The notes under the pieces: model-generated | Databases searched by the model: none | Seen by the model: the letters and a program-made list of their open reading frames with translations, nothing else | What the model was told of the DNA's origin: nothing | Assembly: GCF_000091045.1 (NCBI RefSeq) | Contig: NC_006685.1 | Location: 1,418,201 to 1,482,200, forward strand | Direction of reading: 5' to 3' | Length of the DNA: 64,000 nucleotides | Source: Cryptococcus deneoformans JEC21 | Taxonomy: Eukaryota; Basidiomycota; Tremellomycetes; Tremellales; Cryptococcaceae | Shown here: positions 1-11,600 of the stretch, piece after piece | Layout of the letters: each line of letters begins with the position of its first letter | Position numbering within the stretch: the first letter of the stretch is position 1 | Position numbers and translations under genes: made by a program

Positions 1-372
1 TCTGGTGAGATCGAGAAGAATGTTGCCGCTCGATCCGAGCAGCTCTTCACCGCCCTTAACAAGCTAGCCTCTTCCGAGAAGACCAAGCACCTCATTGCCG
101 ATGTTCGAGGTGTTGGTCTCATGACTGCCATTGAATTCCGTTCTGCTTCCGACCCTCTTACCCACGAAGGATTGCCCGAGGGCACCAAGATTCCCAAGGA
201 CATTGGCAAGAGGGTTCAGGCTTATTGTCTCGAGAAGGACTTGATGGTTCTTACCACTTCTTGCTTCGACACTATCAGGTTCATTCCTGCTTTGGTCATT
301 AATGAGGAGGAGATGAAGAGAGCTATGGACATCTTCACCGAGGCTGTGGAGAAAGTTGCCCTCGAGGCCTAG
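1..372 (+). CDS. UGA1: 4-aminobutyrate aminotransferase, C-terminal part (5' end outside window)
   Basis: The frame is open from the first base to a TAG at 370-372, giving the last 123 residues of a class III (PLP-dependent) aminotransferase. The stretch VRGVGLMTAIEF and the closing segment with TTSCFDTIRFIPALVI are typical of the small C-terminal domain of GABA transaminases; the PLP lysine lies upstream, outside the window. GABA transaminase moves the amino group of GABA to 2-oxoglutarate, giving succinic semialdehyde in the GABA shunt. No intron is visible in this last exon. The gene converges on ADE4 with about 340 nt between stop codons. Another class III enzyme (ornithine or acetylornithine aminotransferase) cannot be excluded from this fragment alone. 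Confidence 0.75.
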   Translation, partial: SGEIEKNVAARSEQLFTALNKLASSEKTKHLIADVRGVGLMTAIEFRSASDPLTHEGLPEGTKIPKDIGKRVQAYCLEKDLMVLTTSCFDTIRFIPALVINEEEMKRAMDIFTEAVEKVALEA

Positions 373-709
373 AAAACTGGCATAGAGTTAGTTGTAAGGA
401 AGAAGTTTCATATATTTGTATTATCCAGCACTTTCGGTATTTCGTATGCATTTTGGGCCCAATCAGATATTCCAGCGAGTTTTCATCAGTAGAAAAAGCT
501 GTTGCTTATAACACATGGTACTATTAGAATTGTATAGTATACGAATCGCCACGTAATATGCTATAAGCAGGATGCAAAACAAGTAAATACATTTCAATTT
601 TATATGCAAAAGTTCTCGATTGTCTGACATTGCTACCGCAAGAAAACATGATCAGCCCAAAAAACAAAACAAATGGGAAAACATCGATGTCATGAAACAA
701 GTCCCCAGT
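373..709. other. Convergent intergenic region (3' UTRs)
   Basis: This AT-rich stretch lies between the stop codons of the GABA transaminase and ADE4. It should hold both 3' UTRs and polyadenylation sites. I see no gene or repeat in it. Confidence 0.6.
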
Positions 710-2795
710 CTATGAGCCGAACCAAGAGTTATGAAGGCCGACAGTGTCGTTGGGAGAAGGCATAGCAGACGGCCCGATTTTGGGAGAATGGTTGGCCAAA
801 CCCATAAGAGAGTCGGATCCGTTCATGGGTCCGCTGCAGCTAATCTGCCCTTCTGGCTGCTCAACGACAGCTTGGATCTTTTTGGCCTTGGCCTTGTCGT
901 TTCTCAGCTTCATCAAGTGTTCGAGGTATCTGTCATCGACACCACCAGTGACGTATTCGCCGGTAAAGACAGAGCAGTCGAACTGTTCGATGGAAGGGTT
1001 AAATTGCTTGCACGAGGCAACAAGATCGTCAAGGGTCTGGTAAATGACGAGGTCGACGCCAATGTGCTTGGCAATTTCTTCGGTAGTTCGATTGTGGGCG
1101 ACGAGCTCTTCGGGAGAAGGCATATCGATACCATAGACGTTGGAGTAACTTTTAAGGAACAATCAGCATGTGGGTAAAACTACAGGCAAACCGATACTTA
1201 CCGGATGGGAGGAGCACAGGAAGCAAAGACGACCTTCTTGGCACCTACGTCCTTGGCCATTTGCACAATCTCCTTGGAAGTGGTGCCTCGAACAATGGAG
1301 TCTGGAGAAACTGTCAATACCGATACAGTACATCAGAAGATAAGACTTGCCATCAACAAGCATAACAACCTTGCCAGCAAACTCCATGGGCATGGCATTG
1401 AGCTTTCGTCGAACGTTCTTGCGTCTGCAATCTACATTAGTATGACTGAGATGAAAGTAAGTGGAGAATACTTGCCGCTGCGTCTGTCCCGGCATGATAA
1501 AAGTTCTACCAACATAACGGTTCTTAATAAACCCTTCTCGGTAAGGGATTCCAAGGTGTTGAGCAAGTTGCAAAGCGGCAACTCGAGAGGTGTCGGGCAC
1601 AGGAATCACAACATCTACAGTCAAACCAGCTTTGGCCAACTCCTTCTTGGCCGTCTCAGCGAGATACTCTCCCATGGCCATTCGGCTTCGGTAGACACTG
1701 ATACCGTCGATAGTGGAGTCGGGTCGAGCAAAGTAGACATACTCGAAAATGTCGGGGGAGAAGACTTGAGGTTCGGCCACTTGGCGGCGAGAGATTTTTT
1801 CGCGGGTGATAATGATGGCCTCACCGGCCTTGACATCCTCCCAATCGCTGAAACCTAATCCCTGAGCAACAATATTCTCACTCGCGACCAAATAATCAAG
1901 TCCGCCTCGGGCACCTTGTCTGGTGGCGATGCCGACGGGGCGGATACCGTTGGGGTCTCTAAAGACCACAAGACCAAAGCCGGCAATCATGGCTACACAG
2001 GCGTAGCCACCGATACAGGCTTTGTTAAGATCACCGACGGCGGTGAAGATGTCTTCCTCATTGATACGGAACTTGCCAGTCTTTTGAAGATTGTTAGCGA
2101 GGATGTTGAGAAGAAGCTCAGAGTCGGAATCAGTGTTGATATGTCTATGAGCGTCGACGTCAAGGAACTGTCTCAAGGCGGGGGTGTTGACGATGTTACC
2201 GTTCTATAGCAGTGTCAGTGGTTTCATTACATTCATCGAGATGCCACGTACATGGGCGAAACAGATTCCATAAGGAGAGTTAACATAAAAAGGCTGCGCC
2301 TCGGCATGAGCAGAACTGCCCGCGGTGGGGTATCGAGCTACGTTACAAATCAGACAACTGGGCTTACAAATGAGTAGTTGCAAAATGCTCACCGTGGCCG
2401 ATACCCATCCAGCCCTTGAGACCGGCAACAGCAGCCTCGTCAAACACATCCCTGACCATACCATTCGCCTTTACTTGATAGAATCGACCACCCGACCCGC
2501 AAGTGACGACACCAGCGGCGTCCTGGCCACTGTGGCGAACGCAAATACCAGTCAGCGATGGTGCACACTGGATAATTGACAGGCGAATGTGAGCTTACCG
2601 GTGTTGCAGAAGGGAAAGACCCTCAGCACTGGGTATAAACTGTCAGCACCTCCTGCAGGCCTGGTCGAAAGCACTTACAGCTCTGTGCCGGCAAGAGTGG
2701 TCTGCGTGGCCAGGGGATCGTGAAGGAGGAGGCCGATGATACCGCACACTGCTGCTGTGAGCTGGGGCAGGGGGAGACGGGAAGGCTGGCTTACT
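710..2795 (-). CDS. ADE4: Amidophosphoribosyltransferase (glutamine PRPP amidotransferase)
   Basis: This enzyme makes 5-phosphoribosylamine from PRPP and glutamine, the committed first step of purine synthesis. The N-terminal glutamine amidotransferase domain starts with the catalytic cysteine in [12 protein letters not shown], followed by [21 protein letters not shown] and FAHNGNIVN. The phosphoribosyltransferase half carries [12 protein letters not shown] and VVMLVDDSIVRG, and the C-terminal part has [13 protein letters not shown]. At least seven exons are needed. The start codon appears to be split: the A is at 2795, a 46-nt intron (GTAAGC...CAG) follows, and TG is at 2748-2747, directly before TGC (the catalytic Cys). 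No propeptide is predicted, as in yeast Ade4. The next exon junctions keep frame ([21 protein letters not shown]). The protein ends with a low-complexity tail typical of eukaryotic forms. It diverges from the peroxiredoxin gene with about 275 nt between starts. Confidence 0.93.
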
Positions 2796-3070
2796 TTTTG
2801 AGGGGGCGGAAAGGAGGGGATTAGCGATACAACCAGTCTAAAACAACAACAAAAATCAAAAAATAAATTATTATTCTCGCCTCTCTCCTCGTTGCTACTC
2901 GTTCGGCAAATCCTTAAATCTTTCCATCGAGCTGGCGACCGGTTAATCACACGTCACCCGTGCCTGTCCAGGCACCACCACCACCACGGCACGCGTCTTG
3001 GTAATATAACCACTCCCACCTGCCAGCATATAGTATATCCTTTCCCTCGCTCTTCCTTAAGCACACATAG

Positions 3071-4178
3071 ATGACATCCATATCCCCAGAAGCAGACACA
3101 TCTCTCAGGAGATCTACGAGGGCCAAGAAGGTATTTCCACTGTCACATCACATAGACGCGTCGGTGCTCAACTGCAACGCGTAGCGAATCGTCCTTGCAG
3201 AGAGCGATGAAGAGAACGATGGGCCTCAGACCGCTCCCAAGAAATCCAGAGCATCCAAACCAAAGAGCGAAGATGTGCTCGTTATCTCCGACAAGGCCGA
3301 AATCACTACTGAAGGCGTTTCCCTATCACCCAAGGCCAAGAAGGTCGTTGCAGCGGTTAGTAAACCCAAAAAGGCGCCGGCCAAGAAGAAGAAGGAGATG
3401 ACTCCTGATGAAGATAGTGAAGAACGAGAGGACGAAGAGGATGGCGAGGTGTTGAAGATGGGAGATAGGCTTCCAAGCATCAAGTTGGAGGATGAGGAGG
3501 GGAACACGGTTGATGTTTCAACATTGGCCGGTGAAAAGGGCGTTGTGTTCTTCTTGTACCCCAAGGTGGGCCCATCGTTGGATAGAAGTAAAAAATATAT
3601 CATTTACTGACATAATTCAAGGCCGACACACCAGGATGTACTAATCAAGCATGCGGGTACAGAGACATGTTCGAAGAAATCGCAGTATTTGGTTATGAGA
3701 TTTATGGACTCTCAAAAGACACTCCGACGGCACAACAAAAGGTACTCAAAATTGGTGCTGTTCTGTCAAGCCCAGGGCTGATATAATTACAGTGGAAAGC
3801 CAAAAAATCTCTCAACTACCATCTTCTCAGTGATCCCAAGAGCAAACTGATCAAAAGGTTAGTCCTTGACCTCCATCCAACATCATCCTCGCTCATTTTT
3901 TCGATACCTCATTAGGCTGGGTGCATTCGTTCCTCCCAAAAAGTCAGTGCTTCTGGCAATGCAATGCCTGGCTTCTATATGCTGACAGTCAAATATATAG
4001 CACCAAGCGTTCTCACTTCATCTTCGAGAAGGGAACGGGCAATCTCATCGACATTGATATCGGCGTCAGGCCCGCAGAAGAGTAAGTTTAATTCATCAAA
4101 AAGGCTAAGACAATTTGACTAATTTGATCCGATAGTCCCAACAATGTTGTCGGGTTCTTAACTGAGAAATATTTATAA
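3071..4178 (+). CDS. DOT5: PrxQ/BCP-type peroxiredoxin with lysine-rich N-terminus (Dot5-like nuclear thiol peroxidase)
   Basis: This is a thiol peroxidase that reduces hydroperoxides. After a 20-codon first exon and a short intron, the N-terminal third is highly charged (KKAPAKKKKEM, then an acidic Glu/Asp run), which suggests nuclear import. The catalytic domain begins near LKMGDRLPSIKLEDEEG. The peroxidatic cysteine is in ADTPGCTNQACGYRD, and a second cysteine follows five residues later (C-x4-C), the atypical 2-Cys PrxQ arrangement. Later exons read VFGYEIYGLSKDTP, HLLSDPKSKLIK and a short C-terminus ending TEKYL. I count six or seven exons, the last ones very small. Yeast Dot5 has the same layout, so the symbol is by analogy. 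The gene is divergent from ADE4. Confidence 0.85.
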
Positions 4179-4465
4179 TAGATAAGCGGAGCATGTGCTC
4201 ATTCCAAACTGGCATTGCTCAGCGGGTTTGATGGGCGAATCTTTGTGTTGATTTCTTGAACATTCTTGCACCTTTGTGATAATCAACCCCTCGTGTATTG
4301 CAGATTGGGCAACTTGAATAAGGAATATGAGAAGAACCAATTGCGCAGTAGTAAAAGATAAGCTTTTGTTGAATCGTTGCTGGGATTAGCAGAGACATGA
4401 ATGTAACACCGCTACAATTAACGAAACGTCCACAACAAAGAGACTCTATAACGCGTAACAAATCA

Positions 4466-4900
4466 CATCACTCCAGCTGGCAATCAATCGTACGCTGACA
4501 GATACATCCAATGCAGAGCGCAGAGATACAACCAACAAAGGACATTGCGATCGCAGACATCAGCAACAGATGGACCTCAAGATTGCCACACATGACTTCA
4601 CAACATTATCATCGTCAGTAATCATTTGTACTAAATAATTGCCAGATAATAGCTGTGACTTCCTGTCGTTTCGCCCTCATACTGTTTTCACTTTACCGCT
4701 TTGTTGACCGACGAGCTTGCTAAGAGTATAGTGCCCATTCCATCGAGCGCTACGACAACCAAGATTCCCAACACTTGAGTTGCATCGGTAGCTGCATCAC
4801 TCAGTTGATGATGCTTGGTGACTTAAGATGAACAGGGGCAGATCCAGGTGCGGCTCAATAAGATGGTAATGCATGACAACAAATAACGGTACCGGAAAGT
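4466..4900 (+). repeat. Left arm of a 1.8-kb inverted repeat
   Basis: This arm matches the reverse complement of 5795-6237. The outer ~85 bp (from CATCACTCCAGCTGGCAATC) differ at about ten positions, roughly 88% identity. Inward the match weakens but stays recognisable, for example GATGATGCTTGG and GATCCAGG against ATGATGCTTGG and GGTCCAGG near 4810-4857. The arm covers the last exon and 3' flank of the possible membrane-protein gene. Confidence 0.75.
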
Positions 4901-5402
4901 GTTGTAATGAATGTAGAAATGAAGAAGATATGAGCCTGAAGACACGAATTGGTCAGCTTTCAATCCTTCCAAGATGAGCAGAAAATTTTCAAGGAACGGA
5001 AAATTTGTCAGAGGTAAAAAGTAAGGTAGCGTGGTTTTTTCAGCATCGACGACGGTAAAGACGTCCTCAAGCCAAATGCACTCAGGTCATCGTTCGGTAA
5101 GGTAGAGAAAATAAGAGAAAAATGGCCGTAGCCCAAAACGAGATCAAGAAAGAAGAATTCACTGCTCACCTAACTACTGCTATTAACAGTTTGCCTTTGC
5201 ACGTGCCGGATATTGTGGAAATCGAAAATTGAACGTCGATCAGAAAGCCCGCTCCAGCCCACGGTATCTCCCAAGCTTTCCCCAAGAGGTCAAAACTGGT
5301 ACCATACCGCCAGCTTCTTCGATAACCTCCCGGAACCTCTCTCGAAAGAGAGGACCGACGGCTAAATGCCTCTGTGAAAGAGCGAAGCGGGTGACTAGAT
5401 CA
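4688..5402 (-). CDS. Possible multi-exon membrane protein (hypothetical)
   Basis: I do not recognise a family. The minus strand has coding-like exons. One begins near 5402 and reads ...SFTEAFSRRSSLSREV, then WEIPWAGAGFLIDVQF and CKGKLLIAVV, ending at a good GTGAGC donor near 5173. Another starts after an acceptor near 4931 (AHIFFISTFITTLS). A last one reads DAATDATQVLGILVVV and ALDGMGTILLASSS, ending NKAVK-stop at 4688. Three hydrophobic segments suggest an integral membrane protein. A TATTTAAA box lies near 5520. The middle exon(s) and the start codon are unresolved, and one junction needs an AAG acceptor. The last exon and the 3' flank lie inside the left arm of the inverted repeat. The call rests on codon pattern and splice sites only; it could be a non-coding locus. 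Confidence 0.3.
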
Positions 5403-5794
5403 TCCCCTCGACGTGGAAAATGTGGCTAGTGTGGACTAGCAAAAAAGAACGATTACTATACAGAGATCCTGCAGAGTAAGGTCGATGAAGAAAAAGGAAA
5501 CGAATGAGTGATGCATTTGTTTAAATAGGTCTGGCAGAGAGCGTGGGGGACCGACCGTGGGAAAACGGAATACGCTAAGTGGAGGCAGAAAGGGAGAAAA
5601 GTGCATAAAATGCCTCGGCGTTAAGAATATTTTAAGGAGTTAACGCCTACGCATTCGGTAAAGAACGCGTGATGGAAGGTCAAAGAGCCCAAAGGAATCA
5701 GAGAGTTTTCGTCGCTTAAACGAAGCGAGGCCTCCACCGCTCAGCGCTGCCCTCGCTACTACTTCTTCTCCATGAAGTGATAAGGAACTATGAT

Positions 5795-6237
5795 GAACCA
5801 TCTTTTGTTGCTATGCATAAAGATTTTTATATGAGCTACCTGGACCTTCCTGGTTTATCGTAGTTGCCAAGCATCATAAAATGATGATGGATGCTGCTAA
5901 AGATTGTTGGAGTAGTCTTGTTGTCATCATATGGGATGCGCAAGCAGCGACGATAGGTGCTTCTTCTCTCTTGAGCAGGCTGGGCGAAGTCAAGGGGAAA
6001 CAATATGATCTTGGGATGACAGAACGAAGTATCCGCTATTGTTATCTGGCAATTAATCACTACAGACAACGCAATGATGATGCTGTGGTGAATGAAGTCC
6101 GTCACGTCTTCTGGCAATTCCGAGGTTCATCTGTTGTTGATGTTTGCGATTACCACAATGTCCTTTGTTGATTGTATATCTACGCTCTGCGTTCGATATA
6201 TCTGTCAGTATAAGATTGATTGCCAGCTGGACTGATG
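5795..6237 (-). repeat. Right arm of the 1.8-kb inverted repeat
   Basis: This is the inverted partner of 4466-4900, about 0.9 kb away across a unique spacer. On the + strand it holds a degenerate version of the last exon of the left-arm gene (DAAKDCWSSLVVII against DAATDATQVLGILVVV), followed by the more conserved 3' flank. The coding version here is not clearly functional: the equivalent reading frame runs on without the matching stop. It looks like an inverted, decayed duplicate. Confidence 0.7.
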
Positions 6238-6510
6238 ACCACATATGTACGAGAACGAACAACGAGGAGGTTGAGGATGAAAGGGCGACGCGTAGTAGTC
6301 ACTAGTAGATAGAACGAGAAGAAGAGTGGAGGGGACAAGCGGTTATGACCGACTCCAAATGCGGTCGTTGTCGTCGCGTTCCACGTCCACCAAGAGCCAT
6401 CATCAGCATTATCGCTCTCGGCGTTCTCGATTGTCGCTCAAATCTCCTATTTTCGACAGTTTAACTTTGACCGAGTGACCTGAGGTTTATAACCAAAAGC
6501 GAAGACAATC

Positions 6511-7627
6511 ATGCTTTCGTTTTTCCGAAGCGCAAAAGCCCTGGGCCTTCTTACTTTAATCACAGCGACTTCAGTCACCGCCAAGGGAACACTTGGAATC
6601 AAGGGCGCCAAAGTAGCTGTCACATCCCCGGATGGACTGAACGACGCCACCTACACGTAAGTAATGCATGGCTTGGTATCTAGAGATACGGTATATAACT
6701 TGGGGTTTCATTTAGTCTGAAGGAACCCACTCCTCTTCCTTCGCCTATCGCCCTCTCTGAGACCACAAACTTCAAGCTCGCCTTTACTGTCATTGACACG
6801 ACATCGGGAGAACCAGTGTATCCTCAACAAGCCCATCTTCTTCTTGAAGGCCTGCAGGGTGATGATGATGATGTGACTTTACCTATTACTGTCAAAAGCA
6901 ACGGCAAGGCTCAAATAACTATCGTAAGCTCTCGCAGTCGAATTGCGCAGTCTATGCTCACACTATGGCAGAACGCTGCTAAGCCTCATCCTGCCCTTTT
7001 ACCTACCCGCGGCAAATTCCATCTCACTCTCCTCCTTTCGTCGCTGGACGAATATACCCCTCTCGCTTACCCTTTGGGCGAACTCTCTATTCCCGAATCT
7101 ATTTTGCAGCCTCGTCCTCGAAAGCGACATGATCTCCCTCCGCGAGCTGGTGAGCCGGCCTTCCAGCCTGAGCAAGAGCTATACCACACTTTCAAGGAAG
7201 ATCCTAAGACTGTGGGATGTGCTAAAAGTGGTGCTGGGATTATAGTAACCCTTGCTCCTTGGGGTGTACTTTTTGCATTGGTTAGTACTTTCAGACTTTC
7301 TAGGGTAATCAAAATCGGCTTCGGCTAACTCAAAATTGCAGTTTGGAAAGCTATCGCCTTCTCTCAATTTCCAAACTCCTCCAGTATCTTCCTATGTGTT
7401 TTTGCTTGTCCTTGCGGCTATTGAGACACTCATCTTTGTGTACTGGGTTGGCCTTAAATTGTACCAAGTGGGTATCGAAGAATGATCGTTCTCGAGGTGT
7501 ACGCTGATCACAAACTTCCTAGCTCCTGCCCCCTTTCCTCGCCCTCTGTGCAATTGCAGCATACAGCGGCTTGATTGCTCTTCGCGAACTGAGGGAGCGA
7601 AGGCTGAAAGCCGGAGGAACCCCATGA
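6511..7627 (+). CDS. SWP1: Oligosaccharyltransferase subunit Swp1 / ribophorin II
   Basis: This is a subunit of the ER oligosaccharyltransferase, which transfers the lipid-linked glycan to asparagines. Four exons (6511-6656, 6716-7280, 7342-7467, 7523-7627) give 313 residues in frame. The N-terminus has a signal peptide (LGLLTLITATSVTAKG). A luminal beta-rich domain follows, then PEQELYHTFKEDPKT, which marks the ribophorin II C-terminal family. Three membrane segments close the protein: IIVTLAPWGVLFALFGKL, YVFLLVLAAIETLIFVYW and LLPPFLALCAIAAYSGL, with a basic cytosolic tail (RERRLKAG). The length is close to yeast Swp1 (286 aa) and far below human ribophorin II. Introns of 59, 61 and 55 nt are typical of this genome. 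Confidence 0.88.
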
Positions 7628-7857
7628 ATAGCCTTCTTGTTAAAACGTAAGAGTATAAAAGTACATACAACGACATGTACATATCTAAGCATGTGATTTT
7701 GAGTTTTCTTATTCGAAAAACCCAACTTGGGCTATAAGAAACGTACTACAAGCAGAGTCCTAGAATTTTGGGAGTAAATGCAATTGGGATGAAAAGGGAC
7801 CTGTTCGAAGCTGATTGATTAATCGTCGAAGACGCAAAACTTGTTGAACCTCGGTAA

Positions 7858-8322
7858 ATGCAGGAGTCGAAAGAATACCTTCCTTTGACAAGAACGTTTT
7901 TTCCACTGAACGCATCAAGAAAGCTCAGGTATTTTCAGAGCTATTGGCCTGTTATACGAAGTTGGCTGTGTCTGAACTTCACGACCAGTAGGAATGATCT
8001 TAGATCCCAGACAGTGATAGTTATTCACGATCCTGACAGACGATCGGATCAATGGGAGGTGGTGATTGCTCGAAATTCTCTCTTTGTACCTCTGGACGCA
8101 TTGGCTCCCGATGAAATGGTTGCTATGGAAATATATAGGAATTTAAGCACATATGTAGAGATGGTCTCGTCTTGTACCCCATGGCTCATAAGATGTCTTT
8201 CCCAGTTGTTGATGATGTTTGTGCTAAATTTAAAATGGGTTCGTCACTCCCACGTGGGAAGAATGGCGCAGGGAGGGCCCAGAAGGTGTCACAGATTGCA
8301 GATCGCACATTTGTTGATGTAG
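7858..8322 (+). CDS. Unassigned 154-codon ORF in the SWP1-TRK1 gap
   Basis: An uninterrupted frame starts with ATG at 7858 and encodes 154 residues, including IVIHDPDRRSDQWEVVIA and VPLDALAPDEMVAMEIY. Codon choice is not strongly biased like its neighbours, no domain is recognisable, and the C-terminal half reads like random sequence. It may be chance, an old gene remnant, or part of the TRK1 5' leader. The rest of 7628-8645 shows only T/C-rich tracts close to the TRK1 start, as expected of a promoter and 5' UTR. Confidence 0.2.
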   Translation: MQESKEYLPLTRTFFPLNASRKLRYFQSYWPVIRSWLCLNFTTSRNDLRSQTVIVIHDPDRRSDQWEVVIARNSLFVPLDALAPDEMVAMEIYRNLSTYVEMVSSCTPWLIRCLSQLLMMFVLNLKWVRHSHVGRMAQGGPRRCHRLQIAHLLM

Positions 8323-8645
8323 AAGGAACATTTGATTCCAGCTTTTCGGCGGCTGGCGGCTCAATCGTCCTTTGGGTCCTTTATCCGGTTTCCGCTGTGC
8401 GTCAGTCCTTTGCCCTTGTCTTCGTTACCAAATCCACCTTTTTCCATCGTGCTTAATTCGTCTCGCACCTCCACCCTCCCATCAGTCTCGCAGCCTCGCA
8501 GCGTCTATCACTCTAAACGCCATGTCCGCCTCCGACCAATAACAATACACAAGTGCACTTGCAAGGTCGAGCTTCCAGCGACCCTCACTGCCCACCACTC
8601 ATCATCTAATCCACAGCGCTTCCGAAAAGCCTGTGACCCTCCACA

Positions 8646-11600
8646 ATGCCGTCCATCAGACCCTCACTCTCCACCCTGCCCTCTTACCTCGCCTTACCCT
8701 CCAGAAGGACGAAATGGAAGGCTCTCATTGTGGGCTCCCTCAACTTTTATCGAATCCACCTCATTACCTTTACAGTCGTAAGTTATCGCAATACGGACAG
8801 CTATCCTAGTCTAAGCAAGGACTGCACAGGTTCCTCTCATTACTTCCTCCATCATGTTTGCCTGTAATACAGAGTATCACATATCGTACATCGACTGTCT
8901 TTTTTGCTGTATGTCTGCAATGACGGTGACTGGACTGGCAACTGTGGATCTGAGTACTCTGAGTCCTTTTCAACAAGTGATATTGTTCCTTCAAATGATT
9001 ATTGGAAGTCTGGTAAGTTTTCGAGGTAAACCATGCGCAAAAACACTGACTTTTGATCAGTCGTTTGTGTCGATCGTTATGATTCTAGTCAGACAGTATG
9101 TGATCATTTTTTTTTCGCCCGTTCATAGTTGACGTTTAATAGGTACTTCTTTCGACAAACTTTCAAGCATGTCCTTCAAGAACGAGAAAGGAGAAGAACT
9201 CGCCTAACTAAGACTATCACTCGCGTGGCCACGGCAGCTCCACCTATATCTGCTATACGGAAAAGGTTTGGCGCTGGTTTTCGCCAGTTTGATAAGGCAA
9301 GCAACCCAGCCTATCTATACATGATGCATGTGCTAATCTGAGTCAGCAGGGCGATACTGAATTAAAAAATGGGTCTCCGGAGCGTTCAGCGCCATCGTCT
9401 CTAGAGTTGAAAGCCGTTTCTCACTCGCCAAAGAAGCCTGAAGATCATCATCATAAGCACTGGAAGAAGGGACATCAAAAGTTACGTCCGGACATGATCA
9501 AACGTGTTCAAGGTGGAGGCGTTGGTCTGGTCAATCCCATGGGATGGTACGACGTCGAACGAGCAGAAATTGCAACCCCGGCACCCACGCCAGAACTCAG
9601 AAGTGACACGCCATTGCCGTCTGGTAAGACTGTGGCTGCTGATGGAAAAGACTTATCCCAAGCTTTGGAGGCAGTTGTTGTCAGCGGAGTAGCACAGGCG
9701 CGGCAGTCGGCAGGAGAAGCAGAACAAGAGGTTTCCGAAGTGGAGAACAAGGAGCCAAAGACAAAGCTGTCCGAGGCTGAAGCTGGAGCTAAAGTGGCTG
9801 ACAAAGTCAGCACCGGATCTAATGAAGGGTGCGTATATAGACTATGGATACCAGCTGACTTGTCAGTGATCGAACGCCCACCCCACCTCCATCCCCGGCC
9901 CGTCACAAGATCCCATATGCCGGTTTGCAGCTTACAGATGGTGCGTGGTACCATTTCCGCAATGGCGCAATGGCTAATATCCAACAGAGGCCTTTCCTAG
10001 GTCCAAGACAATTGCTTTTGAGGACACAATTGACGATAGCCATGACCATCGAGAACGAGGCCCAACCACTCAAAGAGAAGGCGGCACGTTCCCAAGGACA
10101 GCTACTTTCCGTAATAATGCCGTAGACCGTAAGTCACTCCTTTAAAGGATTAGCAATCGTATAATAAATAAATCATCAGCTCGACTGCCCCACTCTGCCA
10201 CCATGCAATCCAATGCTGGTAATTTCCCGCGCACTTACTCTCTCCGCCCAATGAACAGCCGTCGCACTGATGCAAAGATGGAGGGCTTTGGTGGGTTTCC
10301 TACACCTCTAGCCATTGGTAAAAAAGTCTTTGGCAAGGTTTTTCCGGAAACGTCCAAAAGCCTTTCAAAGACATTCACAGTACCTCGAACCAATACACTG
10401 AGTGGACGTAGCACGGGGGGAGGGACGGAAGGCAAAGACGCCCCCTATATATCTTTCTCTGCAACTGTTGGGAGGAACAGTCGTTTCCAGGGTTTGACCA
10501 CCGAACAGATGGATGAACTGGGAGGTGTCGAATATCGAGCTCTCCGAGTGCTTCTCTACATCGTCGTGGGCGTAAGTAGAAAATGCTGAAAATTCTAAAA
10601 CAAGAAACTGATAATCACAGTATGTCATCTTCATGCCGCTCGCCGGGTTTGTCATTATTGCCCCCTATATTTCCGCTGGAAACCGTTATGACTACGTCTT
10701 CAACGAACAACCGAGAAATGTTGGGATTCCTTGGTTCGCCTTATATCAATCTATTTCAGCTTTTACCAACACTGGCATGAGTTTATGCGACATGAGCATG
10801 CTGCCGTTTCAAAGAGCATACCTCATGATAGTTGGTAGGTCCCTTTTTTCTGTTGCCCATGCTCTTCTCATCCCATGGACTAAATTTATGTCTTGTATAG
10901 TTATGATAATATTGATCTTTGCTGGAAATACTGCTTTAGTAAGCATTCATTTCTCCGCATCATGTGTTGGTAACATGTGCTAATAGTAGTTGCGCAGCCT
11001 GTATTGTGAGCTTCACTTTTCCAACCATATTACTTGGTGGCTGACAGGACGTCCCATCCTCAGCCTCCGTTGTACAGTGTAAGTAATTAGATGGTGGGAG
11101 CAAATCGTTTCGAGGCTAACACTGTTATTAGATGGGTTATCTACAAATGTGTTCCGGAGTCTTCACGTGTTCGGGAGTCGCTCAAATTCCTTCTGGATCA
11201 CCCTCGAAGGTGCGTACCCTGGTTTACTGGCGCAGACAAGCTTTCTGATAAAGTCTTTAGGTGCTTCGTCTATCTTTTCCCCTCTACCCAAACATGGGTA
11301 CTCGCTCTTGTCATGCTTACTCTCACGTGAGTCATCTTATAAAAGAGTGAAGCTTACTTGCTAGTCTCATTGATTGGGTCAGTTTTTTGGTTCTCGACTT
11401 GGGCACCGAGTGAGTGATCCCTTCTGCATCCCATAGCCAGGCCTTCTGACAATCATTTCTGTAGAGCCATCATGTCTTTACCTATTGGGACCAGGATAGC
11501 AGCGGGCTTTCTACAGTCTGCTGCTGTTCGTGCTGCAGGTTTCAGTATTGTTCCTCTCGGGGATCTTGCGCCTGCCGTCAAAGTTCTTTACGTTGTTATG

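Noticed and set aside
1205..1858. Long + strand open frame of 217 codons
   Set aside because: It is the antisense shadow of ADE4 exons, whose minus-strand reading has clear family motifs.
5239..5425. Minus-strand frame reading RERFREVIEEAGGMVPVL to a TGA
   Set aside because: It overlaps another minus-strand frame that runs into a good splice donor and encodes hydrophobic segments; the two cannot both be the exon, and the latter fits better.
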